Source: Candidatus Campbellbacteria bacterium CG22_combo_CG10-13_8_21_14_all_36_13
GTDB taxonomy: Bacteria > Patescibacteriota > Minisyncoccia > Phycocordibacterales > PCTT01
Assembly (NCBI GenBank): GCA_002771585.1
Contig: PCTT01000032.1
Coordinates: 1,018 to 31,968 of the forward strand
Length of the DNA: 30,951 nt
Reading direction: 5' to 3'
The notes beneath the pieces are model-generated. The model saw only the letters and a list, made by a program, of their open reading frames with translations. It ran no database searches and was not told the origin of the DNA. This document shows, in pieces, positions 6,689-13,769 of this stretch; the stretch's first letter is position 1; each line of letters begins with the position of its first letter. The position numbers and the translations under genes were made by a program.

Positions 6689-7195
6689 TCAAAACAACGC
6701 GTCTCGTGCGGCTTCAAGAATAGCAATATCCCGCGGCACCATATATTCTTTTGCTGCAATTTGCTCTGCTTTGCTTCTCTTAAGAATATCGAGTGCTTCG
6801 TTATACGGAAGCCACACCACCTCAAATCCTTCTGCAACTTCAGATTCAGTAAAGTCAGGTATTCCTTTTTCACCTACGACTTTGGCGAAGTAGCAATATG
6901 AAATTTGATGGAGATTAAAAAACCTGCGCCACTCATTCATTAATCCGATCTCACCCACGACTTCTACATCACATCCGATTTCTTCTCGACACTCTCGTTT
7001 GAGAGCAACCACTTTGTCTGTATCGTCATCCAGGCCACCACCAGGCAGCTTGTAGTAATCCGTTTTGGTGGCATGTAGAAGAGCTATATTATTTTCTTTA
7101 TCCAAAACGACAGCGCGAGCAGCTTCTCTGGTCCCGTAAGTCTTTATCTCCTCTTCGGATACATTTTCGGGATTAAGTAAGGTGAGTTCTTTCAT
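6689..7195 (-). CDS. Nudix hydrolase (8-oxo-dGTP-type architecture)
   Basis: The 168-residue protein carries a Nudix box near residues 52-74: PGGGLDDDTD, then the RECREEIG core. The metal-binding Glu residues of the REUxEE core are intact, while the earlier Glu of the box is Asp in this protein. The N-terminal AARAVVLDKENNIALLHATKTDYYKLPGGG pattern is common in housecleaning enzymes such as MutT-like proteins, but substrate is not readable. It differs clearly from the Nudix protein at 2996-3496. The ATG at 7195 is preceded at six bases by TATAAT. It ends in TGA. Confidence 0.88.
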   Translation of the reverse strand: MKELTLLNPENVSEEEIKTYGTREAARAVVLDKENNIALLHATKTDYYKLPGGGLDDDTDKVVALKRECREEIGCDVEVVGEIGLMNEWRRFFNLHQISYCYFAKVVGEKGIPDFTESEVAEGFEVVWLPYNEALDILKRSKAEQIAAKEYMVPRDIAILEAARDALF

Positions 7196-7201
7196 AAATT
7201 A

Positions 7202-7207
7202 ATTATA
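7202..7207 (-). promoter_or_regulatory. -10 element of the second Nudix gene
   Basis: TATAAT on the minus strand, six bases before the ATG at 7195, the same spacing as for the RAYT and Gmad2 genes. Confidence 0.55.
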
Positions 7208-7264
7208 TCGCTTTCGGTGACTTTGCTAAGCACGTGCCTCGAGCGTGATAACCTATCACGAGTT

Positions 7265-7291
7265 GGCTGCGGGACTTGGAATCTCGATCTC
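7265..7291 (-). repeat. Degenerate duplicate of the tRNA-Gln 3' end
   Basis: On the minus strand this segment reads like the T-arm and acceptor end of the neighbouring tRNA-Gln. The 15 bases at 7266-7280 are identical to 7437-7451, and the match continues imperfectly through TCGAG. It lies 171 bases downstream of the tRNA in the same orientation, the layout left by site-specific integration into a tRNA 3' end. Confidence 0.55.
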
Positions 7292-7405
7292 TACGAGATC
7301 AGTACACCTTTCGCGTCTCACTTCATCCTTCTACAAGCTCAGGACTCGTTGCGACATACCCAAGGTCTTCGAGTCCAAGTCGTGAGGCAAGCAGATACCT
7401 CACTT

Positions 7406-7444
7406 CCCGCAGCAAAATACTCGCTACGCTCTTTTTGCTGCGGG
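7406..7444. repeat. Perfect 12-bp hairpin built on the tRNA-Gln acceptor end
   Basis: CCCGCAGCAAAA (7406-7417) and TTTTGCTGCGGG (7433-7444) are perfect complements around a 15-base loop, one more T-A pair extending the stem. The right arm is the 3' acceptor strand of the tRNA gene. In the precursor RNA this structure would compete with the acceptor stem; it might serve as 3' processing or termination signal. Confidence 0.6.
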
Positions 7445-7508
7445 ACTTGGACTCGAACCAAGATAACATGCTCCAGAGGCATGTGTCCTACCATTAGACG
7501 ATCCCGCA
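7438..7508 (-). tRNA. tRNA-Gln, anticodon CUG
   Basis: Cloverleaf read on the minus strand: acceptor TGCGGGA/TCCCGCA, D arm GTC...GAC with TAATGGTAG loop, anticodon arm CATGC-CTCTGGA-GCATG with anticodon CTG, T arm CTTGG-TTCGAGT-CCAAG, discriminator G as usual for glutamine tRNAs. CCA is not encoded. It reads CAG codons. A companion for CAA codons is not in this window. Confidence 0.93.
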
Positions 7509-7601
7509 AAATTAGTCACTAGTTATTAGATTTTAGTCACATAGAATATAACACTATGTGACTATAGACTAGTATCTATAGACTTAAAACAGATTATATC
7601 A

Positions 7602-8276
7602 TTATTCCGTTTTCGGCAATTCTAGAGCATCAACACCGCCGTAAAACGCTTTTTCTTTACCCGTCAGATATGCCCAACGCTGGTTACCATAGTCAAAATG
7701 CCACCACTCATTTTTGTTGATTGCAAATCCTTCATCCGTCATAACTTTTTGCAACATCATTCTGTTTGCCTGTATTTTTCTTGAAACTTCATCATCTTTG
7801 TCAGCATAATACGAAAGGAATGATCGCTCTGTTGTTTCATCAAATTCTCCTCCCATATCTAACTCAGTCCTATTCTCGTCCAATATTGTGAGGTCTGTTG
7901 CACCACCTGTATTGTGGTTTGGTGGGCGCTTCGGGTCGCCTGTTACAGGCGCGGCGAACTCATACGTCTCCGTCATTACCTGATCTTCATTCCATTCTGG
8001 ATGTAATATTCGTATTTTACGAGCGAAGCCATCCACCATATTTTGTTGGGTTTCAACGCTTCTCCACGGATCATATATTTTAAAGTTATATCCCGTCGAT
8101 AAGTTATTTTTTGCATTTACTAATTTGTCCGCAACAGTTTTTCTTGCAAGGGCATTTTTATATGTAGTAAAGCCACTAGTATAATAATTAAAACCTAACT
8201 CAAACCCATAAGATCCAAGATCCACTAATGGCTCGTCGTTTTCTTCTATTGGAATTACAAAGTATGGTTTATCCAT
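7602..8276 (-). CDS. D-alanyl-D-alanine dipeptidase (VanX/DdpX-like, M15D)
   Basis: A zinc peptidase that cuts D-Ala-D-Ala. In most bacteria it serves peptidoglycan turnover or nutrient recovery, in vancomycin-resistance clusters it lowers D-Ala-D-Ala supply. Key residues are in place in 224 residues: IYDPWRS with Arg72, the zinc motif HNTGGATD giving His121 and Asp128, and ExWH as Glu190 and His193. There is no signal peptide, so it is probably cytoplasmic. No vanH, vanA or vanS/R genes lie nearby, which argues against a resistance role here. It begins two bases after dnaX ends and is likely co-transcribed with it. Confidence 0.9.
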   Translation of the reverse strand: MDKPYFVIPIEENDEPLVDLGSYGFELGFNYYTSGFTTYKNALARKTVADKLVNAKNNLSTGYNFKIYDPWRSVETQQNMVDGFARKIRILHPEWNEDQVMTETYEFAAPVTGDPKRPPNHNTGGATDLTILDENRTELDMGGEFDETTERSFLSYYADKDDEVSRKIQANRMMLQKVMTDEGFAINKNEWWHFDYGNQRWAYLTGKEKAFYGGVDALELPKTE

Positions 8277-8278
8277 AA

Positions 8279-9310
8279 TTATTCTTTAGTTAACACCTCT
8301 ATAAGCGATAACTCTATAGGTAGTGTTGGTATGTTTGAGTATTCAAAAGTGTTTGTTGCGATGAGGAGACTTCGGAGTAGGGAAGATGAAACTCCCGTTG
8401 TTTTTTCATTTGCGATGTTGTTTAAAAAGTTAAACATATCTTCACCAACTTCTTCTTTTATACTTTCTTGCATGTCTTTTGCAAATCGGAGTAATAGGGT
8501 ATAGCGAATGTTTTGTATCAGTAGAGATATAAGCACTTTTGTGTTGTGTTCACTAGTGTTTACTTCTTGAAGCAGTGTTAGTGCTTTATCAAGTTCTTTT
8601 TTGTGAATTGACTCTATAAGTGAGCGGATGAAGGATTGTTTTGGTACTCCTGTGATTGTTTCAACGCTCTCTGTTGTAATCTTCTTTGTGTTTACTGATG
8701 AGATAATTTTTTGTAGTACGCCAAGAGTATCACGAAATGAACCATCTCCGAGTAGAGAAATGAGATCCACCGCACCAGCGTCTATTTTATAACCCTCCTT
8801 TTCTGCAATATTTTTCAAGTATTCTTTTAGTGTGTGTTCTGTGGGGCGACGGAAATGATGCACCTCACATCTTGAGACAATAGTCTCTGGTAGTTTATGA
8901 AATTCTGTTGTCGCAAGTACAAAAATTGCATGCTCTGGTGGTTCCTCCAGAGTTTTTAGCAGTGCATTGAATGCTTCTTTTGTAAGCATGTGCACCTCAT
9001 CTATTATGTAGACTTTATATTTTGATTCAAAAGGAAGAGATTGAACCGCTTCGCGAAGTGCCCGAATATCATCAATACCTCGGTTTGATGCAGCGTCTAT
9101 TTCATAAAGGTCGTTTGGACTCGTACCAATCTCTTGTGCAAGGATTCTCGCGATGCTTGTCTTGCCGGTCCCTCGTGAGCCAGTGAATAGATAAGCATGA
9201 GATACTGCTCCGTCTTTAATGGAGTTTTTTAGGATGTTTACCACGGCATCTTGCCCAACGACGTCTTTGAATCTTTGCGGGCGATATTTTCGGTATAGTG
9301 CTACGCTCAT
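8279..9310 (-). CDS. dnaX: DNA polymerase III subunit gamma, short form without zinc module
   Basis: The clamp-loader motor ATPase. I place the start at the Met at 9310 (MSVALYRKYRPQRF, the usual N-terminus), giving 343 residues; the frame is open further up but that part is not conserved, and a -10 element lies seven bases before this ATG. Visible are Walker A GSRGTGKTS (44-52), Walker B YIIDEVHML, sensor-1 VLATTE, the arginine-finger SRC motif, and the three-domain collar. Between the Walker A helix and IDAASNRG the four-cysteine zinc module of about 30 residues is absent, and there is no tau extension for DnaB and polymerase contact. So only gamma can be made. The VanX-like gene follows two bases downstream. 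Confidence 0.95.
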   Translation of the reverse strand: MSVALYRKYRPQRFKDVVGQDAVVNILKNSIKDGAVSHAYLFTGSRGTGKTSIARILAQEIGTSPNDLYEIDAASNRGIDDIRALREAVQSLPFESKYKVYIIDEVHMLTKEAFNALLKTLEEPPEHAIFVLATTEFHKLPETIVSRCEVHHFRRPTEHTLKEYLKNIAEKEGYKIDAGAVDLISLLGDGSFRDTLGVLQKIISSVNTKKITTESVETITGVPKQSFIRSLIESIHKKELDKALTLLQEVNTSEHNTKVLISLLIQNIRYTLLLRFAKDMQESIKEEVGEDMFNFLNNIANEKTTGVSSSLLRSLLIATNTFEYSNIPTLPIELSLIEVLTKE

Positions 9311-9317
9311 ATGCATC

Positions 9318-9323
9318 AGTATA
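9318..9323 (-). promoter_or_regulatory. -10 element of dnaX
   Basis: TATACT on the minus strand, seven bases before the ATG at 9310. It supports this start over upstream codons and predicts a leaderless mRNA. Confidence 0.5.
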
Positions 9324-9359
9324 CAGTATTTAGTATGTAGTATGAAGTATTTAAAAAAA

Positions 9360-9390
9360 CAGACCAGCATCTCTTCGGAGGTGTGGGCTG
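9360..9390. terminator. Bidirectional intrinsic terminator between dus and dnaX
   Basis: A strong stem closed by a TTCG tetraloop (one bulge and one mismatch) has seven A residues on its left and TTTCTTTTTTT on its right. It can therefore terminate in both directions; on the minus strand it separates dus from dnaX. Confidence 0.8.
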
Positions 9391-9430
9391 TTTCTTTTTT
9401 TATCATTCTCTTTTGGTCTTTGTCTACGGA

Positions 9431-9446
9431 CCCCGCCTTAGCGGGG
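9431..9446. repeat. GC-rich hairpin CCCCGC-CTTA-GCGGGG
   Basis: A perfect 6-bp GC stem with a CTTA loop, just after the dus stop codon on the minus strand. Its composition stands out from the AT-rich surroundings, like the palindrome inside dus. Confidence 0.6.
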
Positions 9447-9461
9447 CAAGATTTACAAACT

Positions 9462-10448
9462 TTATAGACTCTCGACTTTATGGACTTTATAGACTATCCT
9501 TTCTACCTCATCCGCATTCTCCGCTTCCATCAGCTTCGTACGAAGTTCCTTGGCACCGTCCCAGCCTGAAACATATGCTTTGAAATGTTTTTTCATTAAC
9601 GCAAATGGTTTTCTTCCTTCAAATATTTTTTCATACAAATGCGCGTGTTCAATCATCACATTTAATCTCTCTTCTTTTGTTGCTTGATGATCTGTCATCG
9701 CCCAAGGATTGCCAAATATTCCACGCCCCATCATTATCCCATCGCACCCTGTTTCCTCCGCTCTCCTTACTCCTTCCTCTTTACTCTTTACATCTCCGTT
9801 TCCAATTATTACAGTATCCACACCCATCACATCGCGTATTTCTACTGCACGCGCAACAGCACTCCAATCTGCTGGAACTTTTGACATTTCCTTTTTTGTC
9901 CTTGCGTGGAGTATTAGCGCATCCACACCTTCTTCAAGTATTGCTGGGATCCATTCTTCAATTTCATTTTTGGAATATCCTGTGCGTGTTTTTACAGACA
10001 CTGGAATCCGCCAGCTGGCGGATCCGCCAGCACCTTCTTTTGTTGCGCGGATTATTTCCTTTGCTAGTTTTTTGTTTTTTATTATCGCAGCACCCGCGCC
10101 TTGGTTGCATATCACGGCAGCGGGACACCCCATATTTATATCTACGCCATCAAACCCGCGTTCCACTGCAAGCTCTGACGCACGTCGCATAAGCTCCGGA
10201 TCTTTGGAGAAAAATTGTGCAACAATAGGCCGTTCATTTTCTCCGTATATCAAATCTTTTTCAAGCGCGTCAAATCCACCTAAGAAGAGCCCATCAGCAG
10301 AAATAAACTCTGTCCACATTACATCGGGTCCGCCAAACGGCTTACCGTATTTTGCAAACATAGCTCTAAAAGGCGCATCAGTAACGTCCGCCATAGGTGC
10401 TAATGCGAAAAATGGCTTATTTAGTTTTTGCCAAAAATTGTCTGTCAT
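9462..10448 (-). CDS. dus: tRNA-dihydrouridine synthase
   Basis: An FMN flavoenzyme that reduces uridine in the D-loop of tRNA. In 328 residues it shows the FMN-barrel opening ALAPMADVTDAPFR, the uridine-site motif NMGCP with catalytic Cys108, VKTRTGY, LHARTKKE, IGNGDV, and the phosphate-binding MMGRGIFGNPW. The C-terminal helical tRNA-binding domain (about 255-328) is present. Which Dus subfamily it belongs to is not clear. One oddity: residues about 142-147 (GSASWR) are encoded by a GC-rich palindrome that looks inserted in frame before the conserved IPVSVKTR strand. The gene is alone between the FtsQ hairpin and a bidirectional terminator. Confidence 0.95.
   Translation of the reverse strand: MTDNFWQKLNKPFFALAPMADVTDAPFRAMFAKYGKPFGGPDVMWTEFISADGLFLGGFDALEKDLIYGENERPIVAQFFSKDPELMRRASELAVERGFDGVDINMGCPAAVICNQGAGAAIIKNKKLAKEIIRATKEGAGGSASWRIPVSVKTRTGYSKNEIEEWIPAILEEGVDALILHARTKKEMSKVPADWSAVARAVEIRDVMGVDTVIIGNGDVKSKEEGVRRAEETGCDGIMMGRGIFGNPWAMTDHQATKEERLNVMIEHAHLYEKIFEGRKPFALMKKHFKAYVSGWDGAKELRTKLMEAENADEVERIVYKVHKVESL
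10006..10031. repeat. Two overlapping 18-bp palindromes inside dus
   Basis: ATCCGCCAGCTGGCGGAT (10006-10023) and GCTGGCGGATCCGCCAGC (10014-10031) are each perfect palindromes sharing ten bases. The GC content is far above the gene average and the segment keeps the frame, so it behaves like a small palindromic element within a coding region. Confidence 0.75.
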
Positions 10449-10502
10449 GAGCGTTTGGATTCTAGCATTATCTTATTAATAAGACCATTACAGCCAAAAC
10501 AT

Positions 10503-10534
10503 CCATAGGACAATTCGGTAGAATTGTCCTATGG
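10503..10534. terminator. 14-bp perfect hairpin between ftsQ and dus
   Basis: CCATAGGACAATTC and its complement surround the loop GGTA. On the minus strand it follows the ftsQ stop codon by nine bases and is followed only by a weak T run, so it may act as a 3' end stabiliser or a poor terminator. Confidence 0.55.
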
Positions 10535-10543
10535 TATTGAGAG

Positions 10544-11401
10544 TTAATCCATTTTATAGAAGATTTTATTTCCAGAGCGCAAATCGATGTATTCAAACTT
10601 TATAATCCTCTGATCTAAATATTTAAAATCTTCGTGTAGAAGCGCTGAAGAAATATAATCATAAACAGCACCAAGTTCGTCGTCGTTGTTAAAAATAATT
10701 TTTCCATCGAGACCTTTTTCATTTTGTGGGGCAACAACTATTGTACTGTCTCCGTTTTCACCCCATTTGTATGAAATCGGATTTATACCTAAGTTTGGAA
10801 TTGATGCTATAAAAAATGCTCTTTCCCTGAAAACTTTTTCTGGAAGATATCTTGAACCAACTGGGGATTCGTTTGTGTTTCCTCCGTAATATTTAAAAAA
10901 CAAATTCCCGGAAAACTTCGGCGCGTCTGAAAAAACATATCCAGTGCTATCTATGAAATAACACTTCTCAACAAAAACCTCGGTTATTAATCGTCTACTC
11001 GTGCACCATACTCCTATTGGTTTTCTTTCCTCTATGTCTATTTCAATTGAATTTAAGTCCTTAAGTGATACATCAACCCTGCTACTCTGTTTAAATGTGT
11101 TTTTTATATCAGATACGATACCTCTTTTTGAGATTAATACAGTGTTATCTCTTGGAAATATAAAAAACAGCTTTCTATTTAATGTGTTTTCCACCGTCTC
11201 TAATACAGAAGACTTGCTCAAGGTACTAAGTCCACTGACTTCAATATTTTTTATTTTAAATTTTTGACCATAACCAACCCAACTAAAGAAAAGTATAATA
11301 AATAATAAAAGCACTAAAATAACAGCAAGTATTATTACACGCAGACTTTTCTGTTTGTCTCTGTGTTTTTTAGAGACAATTCTGTGCCTACCGAATAGCA
11401 T
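10544..11401 (-). CDS. ftsQ: FtsQ/DivIB-type cell division protein
   Basis: A single-pass protein that links early and late division proteins at the septum. The 285 residues have the expected order: basic cytoplasmic tail (1-20, rich in Lys/Arg/His), one transmembrane helix (about 21-44), a POTRA domain starting FKIKNIEVSGLSTLSKSSVLE (45-112), and the FtsQ-type beta domain including the SIEIDIEERKPIGVW transition. Two cysteines, in VWCTSRR and EKCYF, are close enough for a disulfide. It begins six bases after serS ends and is probably co-transcribed with it. No mur or ftsA/ftsZ gene lies beside it, so the ancestral dcw cluster is broken up here. Confidence 0.85.
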   Translation of the reverse strand: MLFGRHRIVSKKHRDKQKSLRVIILAVILVLLLFIILFFSWVGYGQKFKIKNIEVSGLSTLSKSSVLETVENTLNRKLFFIFPRDNTVLISKRGIVSDIKNTFKQSSRVDVSLKDLNSIEIDIEERKPIGVWCTSRRLITEVFVEKCYFIDSTGYVFSDAPKFSGNLFFKYYGGNTNESPVGSRYLPEKVFRERAFFIASIPNLGINPISYKWGENGDSTIVVAPQNEKGLDGKIIFNNDDELGAVYDYISSALLHEDFKYLDQRIIKFEYIDLRSGNKIFYKMD

Positions 11402-11407
11402 GGCATT

Positions 11408-12673
11408 TTATTTTTTAGATATTTTATCTTTGCCGAAATAAGGCACCAAAACTTCTGGTATTTTTATTGACCCGTCTTTTTCTTGGAAGTTTTCTACCAA
11501 AGATACCAGGATTCTAGGTGTTGGGATTGCGGTTGCGTTTAAGGAGTGAGCATATACATTTTTACCGTCTCGTTGGTACCTTATATTAAACCTCCTACAT
11601 TGAAAATCATGATAATAAGATGCACTTGCTATCTCTCTATACGTTTTTTCCATAGGGACCCATAGTTCTGTATCATATGATTTAACATGAGCGCCTTTTA
11701 AATCGCCTGCGCATATTTCTAATTGACGATAAGGAATTCCAAGCGATTCAATAAACTCTTCCGTATTTCTGTTTAGCTCTTCATGAAATTTTACAGACTC
11801 TTCATGGCTTGCTTCACATATGATAAGTTGTTCTAGTTTATAGAATTCATGCACTCTTATGAGTCCTTTTGTGTCTTTGCCATGGCTACCCGCCTCTCTT
11901 CGGAAACATGGTGAAAATGCGAGATATCTGAGAGGCAAATCTTCTTGTTTGAGTATTTCGTTTGCGTGTAGGCCCATCATTGGTACTTCTGCTGTTCCAG
12001 CAAGAAAGTCATTGTCTTGTGTTTTATATAAATCATTCTCATCTCCTGGTAAGTGGCCAGTTCCATAAAAATATTCTTTCTTTACAATCGTTGGAGCAAT
12101 AAATGGTATAAAATTCTTACCTAAGAAAAATTTTTGCGCATAGTTCCATATTGCCCAAGACAATAAGGCACCATCATTTTTTAGAAAATATCCACGAAAC
12201 CCATGAACTTTTGTACCTCGCTCAAAATCTACCATATCCAAATCGTTCATTAGTGTGATGTGATCCTTGGGCTCAAAATCAAAGTTTGGTTTTTCTCCCC
12301 AAGTTTTTAATTCAACATTATCTTCTTCGCCATCTCCAAGCGGTACAGACATATCTGGTACATTTGGCACCTGGAGCATTAGAGTTTTCCACTCCTCCAT
12401 AACATCTTTTAAAAGTAGTTCTTCTTGCTGGATTTTATCTTTTAGTTTTTTCATATCAATTATGAAAAACTCACGCTCACGATCATCTTTAACTTTTGTG
12501 ATTTTAGCACTTGCCTCATTTTGTTCTTGTTTTTTTGCTTCTACACTCTGTAGTATCTCACGCCTTTTATCGTCAACCTCAATCAGCTTGTCCAAATCAA
12601 TTTTGGATTTTTTCTTGCGCGCGGCTTCTTTTACGATGTCTAAGTTGTCTCTTATGAATTTTATATCCAGCAT
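11408..12673 (-). CDS. serS: Serine-tRNA ligase
   Basis: Charges tRNA-Ser with serine. The 421 residues contain the N-terminal antiparallel coiled coil that grips the long variable arm (about 27-100, Lys/Glu-rich heptads), then the class II core: motif 1 region near 165-200, motif 2 FRREAGSHGKDTKG, LEICAGDLKGAH, and motif 3 ending LNATAIPTPRIL with the ATP-binding Arg. Length is normal. It is the first gene of a leftward pair with ftsQ. Its start lies 39 bases from the divergent dprA start. Confidence 0.97.
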   Translation of the reverse strand: MLDIKFIRDNLDIVKEAARKKKSKIDLDKLIEVDDKRREILQSVEAKKQEQNEASAKITKVKDDREREFFIIDMKKLKDKIQQEELLLKDVMEEWKTLMLQVPNVPDMSVPLGDGEEDNVELKTWGEKPNFDFEPKDHITLMNDLDMVDFERGTKVHGFRGYFLKNDGALLSWAIWNYAQKFFLGKNFIPFIAPTIVKKEYFYGTGHLPGDENDLYKTQDNDFLAGTAEVPMMGLHANEILKQEDLPLRYLAFSPCFRREAGSHGKDTKGLIRVHEFYKLEQLIICEASHEESVKFHEELNRNTEEFIESLGIPYRQLEICAGDLKGAHVKSYDTELWVPMEKTYREIASASYYHDFQCRRFNIRYQRDGKNVYAHSLNATAIPTPRILVSLVENFQEKDGSIKIPEVLVPYFGKDKISKK

Positions 12674-12712
12674 ACGAAAATTTTATATAGTAAGTATAAT
12701 ATAAGTATATAT
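12674..12712. promoter_or_regulatory. Compact divergent promoter region of serS and dprA
   Basis: All 39 bases are AT-rich. Plus strand: TATAAT at 12695-12700, 12 bases before the dprA ATG. Minus strand: overlapping TATATA/TATAAA elements 8-10 bases before the serS ATG. Any -35 contacts must lie in the opposite gene or its promoter. Confidence 0.5.
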
Positions 12713-13582
12713 ATGGAAGAGAATATTTACAAACTAGAATTTGCACAATTCCCGCCACTTTTAAAGGAAATTAACGACCCTCCAAAGACCCTATATCTCA
12801 GGGGCGAATATCCAGACGTTGTTCAAAACAAATTTCTATGTGTTGTTGGGTCTAGAAAATATTCAAATTACGGAAAAGAAGCCACAAAAACAATAATTTC
12901 TGGATTACGCGGATACCCGATTGTGATAGTTTCTGGTCTTGCTATGGGTATTGATACAATTGCTCATGAAAGCGCAATAGAAAATGGTTTAAAAACTATA
13001 GCGATTCCAGGTTCTGGTTTATCGCAGAAGGTAATATATCCAAGAGTAAATTTTAATCTTGCAGAAAGGATTATAAAAAATGGCGGGGTATTAATGTCTG
13101 AATTTGAGCCAGGTTTTAAGGCAACCCCATGGAGCTTTCCGCAGAGAAATAGAATAATGGCTGGAATCTCTCATGCGGTGCTTGTAATAGAAGCAAATGA
13201 GAAGTCTGGAACACTAATCACCGCACGACTCGCTTGTGAATACAATAGAGATGTATATGTTGTACCCGGATCTATTTTCCAAGAATCAAGCAAGGGGCCA
13301 CACATGTTTTTAAAAATAGGTGCAACGCCAATCACGTCATCTGCTGATATTTTGAATGAGTTTGGTTTTGGTGATGGAGATAAGGAAACTAATAAACTTT
13401 TTGATGATGTAGAGCTAACAGACGATGAAAGAAAAATACTTAATATTCTTGATGAACCGACTGATAAAGAAACAATTATAGAAAAGGCAGGATTGCCTGT
13501 GCATCGTGTAAGTATTGCATTGTCGACTCTCGAAATGAAGGGTTTTATAAAAGAAAATATGGGTCAAATATTTCGCCTTTAA
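12713..13582 (+). CDS. dprA: DNA processing protein DprA
   Basis: DprA protects incoming single-stranded DNA and loads RecA during natural transformation. The 289 residues show the Rossmann-like core: CVVGSRKYSNYG, IVSGLAMGIDTIAHESA, TIAIPGSGLSQKVIYP, MSEFEPG, WSFPQRNRIMAGISHAVLVIEA, KSGTLITARLACEYNRDVYVVPG. A C-terminal winged-helix (DML1-like) domain follows (about 235-289). The SAM-like N-terminal domain is reduced to about 25 residues. Many Patescibacteria keep a competence pathway, so a DNA-uptake role is plausible. topA follows after a 185-base gap, as in many bacteria. Confidence 0.95.
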   Translation: MEENIYKLEFAQFPPLLKEINDPPKTLYLRGEYPDVVQNKFLCVVGSRKYSNYGKEATKTIISGLRGYPIVIVSGLAMGIDTIAHESAIENGLKTIAIPGSGLSQKVIYPRVNFNLAERIIKNGGVLMSEFEPGFKATPWSFPQRNRIMAGISHAVLVIEANEKSGTLITARLACEYNRDVYVVPGSIFQESSKGPHMFLKIGATPITSSADILNEFGFGDGDKETNKLFDDVELTDDERKILNILDEPTDKETIIEKAGLPVHRVSIALSTLEMKGFIKENMGQIFRL

Positions 13583-13645
13583 ACACAAACTCCTTGCATA
13601 AAATGCAAAACCTATTTAGTATTACTCGTACATAGAAAAAATATG

Positions 13646-13769
13646 ATCCCGTTAGTAATCGCGGACGCATACATTTATATATAGAATTATGAAAACAAAG
13701 TCGAATTTAAAAAAAAGTTTAACTATAGAACGAGGGCTAATTGGGTCCGCGTCCTATTACTAACGGGAT
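13646..13769. repeat. Inverted-repeat segment ending at the topA start codon
   Basis: The left arm (13646-13668) and right arm (13749-13769) share ATCCCGTTAGTAAT and its complement exactly (14 bp), plus GGACGC/GCGTCC separated by three versus one bases. The 80-base AT-rich interior contains TATATATAG and a 24-codon ORF (13689-13763). The right arm ends on the first two bases of the topA ATG. Possible roles are an RNA fold that hides the topA start, an invertible segment or a miniature mobile element; the sequence alone does not decide. Confidence 0.75.

Noticed and set aside
7217..7522. Two overlapping plus-strand ORFs across tRNA-Gln
   Set aside because: They are antisense to the tRNA and run through hairpin repeats; composition reflects the repeats, not a protein.
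9311..9406. 32-codon extension of dnaX
   Set aside because: It crosses the bidirectional terminator and lacks family similarity; a -10 element lies between it and the canonical start.
13741..13767. TTG start for topA with GAGGG four bases upstream
   Set aside because: The family begins with MKLLIVESP at 13768. It is kept only as an alternative because the spacing of GAGGG is acceptable.
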